DNA of 64,000 nucleotides from Mobilicoccus pelagius NBRC 104925. GTDB lineage: Bacteria; Actinomycetota; Actinomycetes; Actinomycetales; Dermatophilaceae. Made by a program: the position numbers and the translations under genes. The DNA lies in NCBI RefSeq assembly GCF_000247995.1, contig NZ_BAFE01000001.1, positions 29,925-93,924 of the forward strand. The letters are read 5' to 3'. Below the pieces are notes generated by a model. The model was not told where the DNA came from, did no database searches, and worked only from the letters and a program-made list of their open reading frames with translations. Positions 60,122 through 64,000 of the stretch are shown here, piece after piece. Numbering within the stretch: the first letter of the stretch is position 1; the number at the start of each line of letters is the position of its first letter.

Positions 60122-60808
60122 ATGGACGCGGACCGGACGGGGCATCTGCGGGGCGCGGCGATGGCCGAACGCATCCGCGAGGCGCTCGAGGACACCTTCG
60201 AACGCGAGGTGCGCGACGGCCTCCACGCCGGGAGGACGCTGCCCGGTGACCGGTTGCACGACTACCTCACGGGTGTCGCCGACCACCACGAGCCCCGGGT
60301 GCGGCTCCTCTTCGAACTCGTCGAGGACGGCACGTTCGACCCGCTCACCTGCGTCGACGTGCCTGCGACGTGCTTCTTCCTCGGCGACTCCGTCCGGTAC
60401 CAGCGGGCACTCGCCGACTGGGTGCGGCTCCTCGGCCCGTCCGGGCCCTACGCGGCGCTCGACCCGGCCGGCCCGTCCCGACCGCTCGACCTGTGGAGCG
60501 CGGGCGACCTCCTCTGGCGCGCCGACCGCGACCAGGCCGAGGCCTCCCGCGACTACCTCACCCTCCTCCTCGACCGACCCGTCGGCCTGTGGCACACCCG
60601 CGTCGACCCGGCCGAGCTCGAGGTGCTCGCCGTCGACGTGTGGAGCGGGCGGCACGCCCACCGCGTCGTCGTCGCCCCCGGCGTCCTCGACGCGGAGCGG
60701 GTCCTCGACGGCGACGACGTGCCGCTCGACCGGCCGGTCTCGCCCCGACCGCGAATCGACGCGGGTGACCGTCCGGAGACGGGGGATCGACCGGACCTGC
60801 CGGACTGA
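60122..60808 (+). CDS. Uncharacterised protein
   Basis: A 228-residue protein with no recognised domain. The first 70 residues are helical and charged (AMAERIREALEDTFEREVRD). The middle, from FELVEDGTFDPLTCVDVPAT to RADRDQAEASRDYLTLLLD, is mixed alpha/beta, and the last 35 residues are Pro/Arg/Asp-rich and probably disordered. No signal peptide or membrane segment is present. GGGAGG lies five bases before the ATG at 60122. It follows the YchJ gene by 81 bp and may share its transcript. Codon use is like its neighbours', supporting a real gene. Confidence 0.72.
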   Translation: MDADRTGHLRGAAMAERIREALEDTFEREVRDGLHAGRTLPGDRLHDYLTGVADHHEPRVRLLFELVEDGTFDPLTCVDVPATCFFLGDSVRYQRALADWVRLLGPSGPYAALDPAGPSRPLDLWSAGDLLWRADRDQAEASRDYLTLLLDRPVGLWHTRVDPAELEVLAVDVWSGRHAHRVVVAPGVLDAERVLDGDDVPLDRPVSPRPRIDAGDRPETGDRPDLPD

Positions 60809-60974
60809 CGGGCGGAGGGGCCGACGGGGAGGAGGCCCCGCCGCGTCCACAACCGCCACCTCGCGCCGTGGTTCTCCACCGGCGTCCGTCGCGGTCGTCC
60901 GGCGCGTCCGGCCGACGGGCAGCCTGACGGCACCGGCATCCCATCCCGGGGTGCTCCGCACCCGAGGACGCCCC

Positions 60975-61643
60975 GTGCTCGTACGACTCGATTCCACGCC
61001 CCCTCCCGTCGACGCACCCGGGCCACCGCCCGACGCCTCGCGCGAGGGGCCATCCGCGGCGCGCACCGACCTCGCCGTCGCCGAGACGGTCGTCGGACCG
61101 GACGGGATCCGGCGCCCCACGTGGGCCGACCGCGGCGAGGGCGTGCGGGCCTACTTCGACGACGAGTGGGGACGCCCCGTCCGCACCGAGTCCTCCCTCC
61201 TCGAACTGCTCGTGCTCCTCGGCTTCGCGGGCGGACTCACGTGGGCGGCGGTGCTCGCCCGCCGGGAGGCGCTGCGCGAGGCGTTCGCCGGGTACGACGC
61301 CGACGTCCTCGCCGAGTACGGAGAGGACGAGGTCGAACGTCTCGTCGAGGACGAGCGCCTCATCCGCAATGCACACAAGATCCGCGCCGCGATCACGAAC
61401 GCCCGGGCGACGCGTGACCTCCGTGTCGCCGGCGGGCTCCCCGACCTCGTATGGGGTGCGGTCGCCCACGAAACCGGTTCGGCCGCACTTGAACTCACCG
61501 CCATCCCGCGGTCGGACGCCCGTTCTGCCGCGCTCGCGGCGGAGATGCGGGAGGCCGGTTTCGCGCGGATCGGGCCGGTGACGGCACAGTCGTTGCTCCT
61601 CGCGAGCGGCGCCCTCCCGGTGCGCAGAACGGGCCGGGATTGA
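60975..61643 (+). CDS. Tag-family DNA glycosylase-like protein lacking key residues
   Basis: A 222-residue protein with the helix-hairpin-helix fold of DNA-3-methyladenine glycosylase I. VRAYFDDEWGRPVRTESSLL, GGLTWAAVLARREALREAFA, DEVERLVEDERLIRNAHKIR and AAITNARATRDLRV align along the E. coli enzyme, and FARIGPVTAQSLLLASG fits the end. But the catalytic Glu before the Gly (LEG in E. coli) is Leu (LLG), the N-terminal zinc Cys is Pro (RRPTWAD), and the C-terminal zinc His and Cys are absent. It may have lost or changed activity. The GTG at 60975 has GAGGA eight bases before it. Residues 1-40 are a non-family extension. Confidence 0.85.
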   Translation: MLVRLDSTPPPVDAPGPPPDASREGPSAARTDLAVAETVVGPDGIRRPTWADRGEGVRAYFDDEWGRPVRTESSLLELLVLLGFAGGLTWAAVLARREALREAFAGYDADVLAEYGEDEVERLVEDERLIRNAHKIRAAITNARATRDLRVAGGLPDLVWGAVAHETGSAALELTAIPRSDARSAALAAEMREAGFARIGPVTAQSLLLASGALPVRRTGRD

Positions 61644-61859
61644 GAACCCCGGGCCGGGCACCGATAGGACGCTGAACGGGTATGCCTCGGCCCTGGTCAA
61701 CTCCCACTGCGCGTGGGAAGCTGATCGGGTGTCCGGCACGGTCCGGCTCGGTCTCGGGGGGAGACAGGTTCGCAGCGGTTCGTCCGTCGCCTCGTCGATG
61801 CGCCACCGGAGGGGGTAGCTGTCGAGGTGATGCCGCGACGCTGCCTTCGTTCGTGAGAC

Positions 61860-63023
61860 GTGAGGCCGCAGGTGAAGACTGCAGGGGGTCGGCGGGTCGT
61901 ATCCGCCGCGTTGACGGGTGTGTTCGTGATGACGGCGTCGTCCGTCGCCGCCGCGGATCCGGGTGTCGCCGTCACGCGGGTGGCCGCCTCGCCCAGTGCG
62001 ACGGTCGCGACGACGGGCGCGCGGGTCGCCGTGCGCGGCACGGTCACCGGTGGTGATCGCGAGGTGCGGTTGCAGCAGCTCGTCGGGCGCACCTGGCGCA
62101 CCGTCGACGAGGGGCAGGCCTCGGGGTCGTTCACCCTCACCGTGCCCACCGGTCGGGCCGACGTCGCGACGTACCGGGTGCTCGCCCCGGCCACGGACGA
62201 GCTGACGGCCGGCGCGAGCCGGTCCTTCCGCGTCGGCGTCGGGGAGGGTAGCGGCCGTTCCTGGGCGGCCCTCACGACGCCGCCGGTGCGGTGGGATCCG
62301 TGCACACCGATCGGGTATCGGGTCAACCTCCGCGGGGCCCCCGAGGGGGCGCTCGCCGACGTGCACCACGCCGTCGCCCAGGCATCGGCCGCCTCGGGAC
62401 TGAAGTTCCGGTACCTCGGGACGACGTCGGTCGTGCCCGGCTCCTCCTCGACGTCTGCGCCGTCGACCTACCCGGCGGACACTGCGCTCGTCGTCGCCTT
62501 CGCCACCCCCTCGACGTCCCGGTTCCTCGGGCGGGGCACGGACGTCCTCGGCGTCGGCGGCGTGTTCTACGACCTCCACCCCGCCAAGGTCGGCCGCACG
62601 ACGTGGCACCGCGCGGTCCAGGGGTACGTCGTCCTCGATGCGGGCCGAGAGCTGCCCGGCGGGTTCGGCACCGGCTCCGAGAAGGGCGTCCTCGGCACCC
62701 GGGGGCAGGTCCTCATGCACGAACTCGGCCACGCCCTCGGCCTCGACCACCCGACGACGGGCGACCAGGCCCAGATCATGTTCCACGAGACGACGTACAA
62801 GGAGGCCCGGTGGGGTGCCGGGGACCTCACCGGTCTCCGTCGTCTCGGTGCGACCTCCGGCTGCTTCCCCGAGGGCAAGGGGGCGCCGACCGCCTCGACC
62901 CGCGACGCGGTGCGTCCCGGCCGGGGCGCACCGATGTTCGCCGGGGTCGGTCACGTCGCGCAGGTCGGGCACGTGCGCGCGCACGAGAGCGCCGCCCGGC
63001 CGGTGGCCTCACGCCAGCGGTGA
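61860..63023 (+). CDS. Secreted matrixin-like zinc metalloprotease
   Basis: A 387-residue exported protein. A signal peptide covers about residues 1-33 (VVSAALTGVFVMTASSVAAA, cleavage near AAA-DPG). Residues 35-130 form an Ig/SH3-like beta domain (VAVRGTVTGGDREVRLQQLV). The protease domain follows (YRVNLRGAPEGALADVHHAV, LKFRYLGTTSVV) with zinc motif VLMHELGHALGLDHPTTGD, HExxHxxGxxH, and the Met turn at AQIMFHET. It fits the matrixin/astacin-like peptidase group common in actinobacteria; targets are unknown. The GTG at 61860 is the likely start. Its last 15 bp overlap the convergent DMT-like gene. Confidence 0.9.
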   Translation: MRPQVKTAGGRRVVSAALTGVFVMTASSVAAADPGVAVTRVAASPSATVATTGARVAVRGTVTGGDREVRLQQLVGRTWRTVDEGQASGSFTLTVPTGRADVATYRVLAPATDELTAGASRSFRVGVGEGSGRSWAALTTPPVRWDPCTPIGYRVNLRGAPEGALADVHHAVAQASAASGLKFRYLGTTSVVPGSSSTSAPSTYPADTALVVAFATPSTSRFLGRGTDVLGVGGVFYDLHPAKVGRTTWHRAVQGYVVLDAGRELPGGFGTGSEKGVLGTRGQVLMHELGHALGLDHPTTGDQAQIMFHETTYKEARWGAGDLTGLRRLGATSGCFPEGKGAPTASTRDAVRPGRGAPMFAGVGHVAQVGHVRAHESAARPVASRQR

Positions 63024-63830
63024 CCCCTGCGCGGCCGGCTCGGCCTGGTCGTCCCGCAGGAGCGACAGTGCGCCCGCGAGGCTGAGCCCGAGGCCCGCGA
63101 CGACGGCCCACTCCATGCCGTGCCGGGGGTACTCGTGCATGAGCACGAGGCCGAATGCCGCGGGCACGATCGTGCTCGTCACGTAGTTGGCCCCGAGCAC
63201 GCCGACGGCGTGGGAGACGGCGAGGCCGCGGGTGAGGTGCACCTGCCCGAGGACGAGGCCGCCGACGAGGAGGAACCCGCTCGCCCAGATCGTCCACGGC
63301 CACTCCCAGAACCGCCAGATGTCGGGCGTGATCTCCGAGACGAGCAGGCGGGCCGCGATGGCGCTGATGGCGAACCCGAGCCCGGAGAGCACGCCGTACA
63401 CGCCGGGGTGAAGAGGGACGAAGAGCGCGAGGAGGCAGATGGCGACACCGGCGCCGAGGACGGCGTCGTGGATGCCCGTGATGGGCACGGAGGGGCCCGG
63501 CACGGTCGTCGCCGCGAGGAGCGCGATGCCGGTGACGACGACGCCGATCGCGACGGCGTCGCGCGTCTTGAGGGCTCGCGTACCTGCGAGGTGCTGGATG
63601 AGGGCCGTGATCGCGAGGCCGCCGACGACGGCGGCCTGGACGATGAGGAGCGGCAGGTGTCCGCGAGCGAGGAACGTGAGGACGAACCCGGCGCCCTGGA
63701 GCGCCGTCCCCGCCCACCAGGCGGGCGACTTGAGCGGGTGGGCCTCGCCCTGGGCGCCGTCGGAGAGGCGGGCGCCGCCCCACCCGTAGGCGAGGACGCC
63801 GAAGACGAGGGCGACGACGCTGAGGATCAT
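63009..63830 (-). CDS. DMT-like membrane protein
   Basis: A 273-residue protein with nine or ten hydrophobic helices and short loops (MILSVVALVFGVLAYGWGGA, FLARGHLPLLIVQAAVVGGL, AVSHAVGVLGANYVTSTIVP, AVVAGLGLSLAGALSLL). This resembles the drug/metabolite transporter superfamily (EamA-like), though the repeat signature is not sharp. The late GLVLGQVHLTRGLAVSHAVG segment with a polar LTRGL motif fits a carrier. No neighbouring gene gives a substrate. Its last 15 bp overlap the metalloprotease gene's end. An ATG at 63830 starts the first helix directly. Confidence 0.75.
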   Translation of the reverse strand: MILSVVALVFGVLAYGWGGARLSDGAQGEAHPLKSPAWWAGTALQGAGFVLTFLARGHLPLLIVQAAVVGGLAITALIQHLAGTRALKTRDAVAIGVVVTGIALLAATTVPGPSVPITGIHDAVLGAGVAICLLALFVPLHPGVYGVLSGLGFAISAIAARLLVSEITPDIWRFWEWPWTIWASGFLLVGGLVLGQVHLTRGLAVSHAVGVLGANYVTSTIVPAAFGLVLMHEYPRHGMEWAVVAGLGLSLAGALSLLRDDQAEPAAQGSPLA

Positions 63831-63968
63831 GCGCGCAGGGATCGCTCGGACGGGCGCACGGGGACTCCTCGGGTGGCGCGGTGGGCAGGGCGTGGTCGTG
63901 CGGGGCTCAACCTACCCCGCCCGTCCGACGTCGCCCGAGGCCCCGCCACCTGCGACGTCGCCGCGGGT

Positions 63969-63983
63969 GGGGGGGGGGGGGGG
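63969..63983 (+). repeat. Run of 15 G residues
   Basis: A homopolymer of 15 G is followed by CGGGGGCGGGG. It lies 138 bp upstream of the DMT-like gene's start codon, near the window's right edge, outside any gene recognised here. Such tracts can be prone to slippage and to sequencing length error. Confidence 0.9.
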
Positions 63984-64000
63984 CGGGGGCGGGGCGGTCA

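Noticed and set aside
61711..61727. TCCCAC-TGCGC-GTGGGA inverted repeat before the metalloprotease gene
   Set aside because: Only 6-bp arms and no position relative to a visible promoter; too weak to list as an operator.

Overview
The window is very GC-rich chromosomal DNA with strong G/C bias at third codon positions, frequent GTG starts and many 1-4 nt ATGA/GTGA stop-start overlaps. Together with an ANTAR/GAF regulator, a mycobacterial-type ATP-dependent DNA ligase (LigB), an HsmA-type membrane protein, a PspA homologue and a possible type VII secretion substrate pair, this points to an actinobacterium, probably order Micrococcales. No rRNA, tRNA, CRISPR array, transposase, integrase or phage gene was recognised. 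The ordinary chromosomal genes are interrupted only by two copies of a small palindromic repeat.

Layout. 1-5.0 kb: two divergent aldo/keto reductases (the first cut by the window edge), a zinc-ribbon protein, a membrane-anchored DUF4232 protein and a sugar-porter MFS permease. 5.2-9.6 kb: an EcsC-like protein, LigB, repeat copy A, and SelO. 9.6-12.6 kb: an Lrp/AsnC regulator divergent from a Cys/Met-type PLP lyase, then an SDR oxidoreductase. 12.7-18.3 kb: a small family-A DNA polymerase, a MOSC protein, an O6-alkylguanine methyltransferase, an ArsO-like flavin monooxygenase, a small secreted protein and a MarR regulator. 18.4-27.4 kb: a complete, translationally coupled recC-recB-recD operon. 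27.4-31.8 kb: a membrane-fused alpha/beta hydrolase, an aldo/keto reductase and a CapA-like lipoprotein. 31.9-34.0 kb: a small and a large WXG100-like protein. 34.1-37.0 kb: an acetyltransferase, CoA-transferase and MFS operon.

37.1-40.5 kb (minus strand): an enolase-superfamily N-succinylamino acid racemase/OSBS coupled to a GNAT protein, then gltA. 40.7-45.2 kb: an HsmA-like protein, a TPM-domain protein, PspA, and the ANTAR regulator. 45.2-49.8 kb: an SGNH hydrolase, a methyltransferase, a GntP permease and a dicarboxylate/amino-acid symporter. 50.0-53.2 kb (minus strand): a glycosyltransferase, a methyltransferase and an (alpha/alpha)6-type 'prenyltransferase-like' protein, with repeat copy B lodged at the 3' end of the glycosyltransferase. 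53.5-56.0 kb: a cNMP/CBS/DUF294 nucleotidyltransferase paired with a DnaQ-type exonuclease. 56.4-63.8 kb: a YfgD-type ArsC protein, a CoA-transferase, an SRPBCC protein, a vitamin B6/HMP kinase, a YchJ protein, an unknown protein, a Tag-like glycosylase lacking its key residues, a secreted metalloprotease and a DMT-like membrane protein. The window ends just after a 15-base G run.

DNA repair is well represented (RecBCD, LigB, polymerase, MGMT, Tag-like protein, exonuclease). Convergent genes are usually separated by long perfect GC hairpins without a clear U tract. The most unusual observations are the paired palindromic repeats, one of which has rewritten a glycosyltransferase C-terminus; the uncharacterised glycosyltransferase-methyltransferase-prenyltransferase-like triad; the orphan WXG100-like pair; the racemase-acetyltransferase pair; and the Tag paralogue lacking its catalytic residues.
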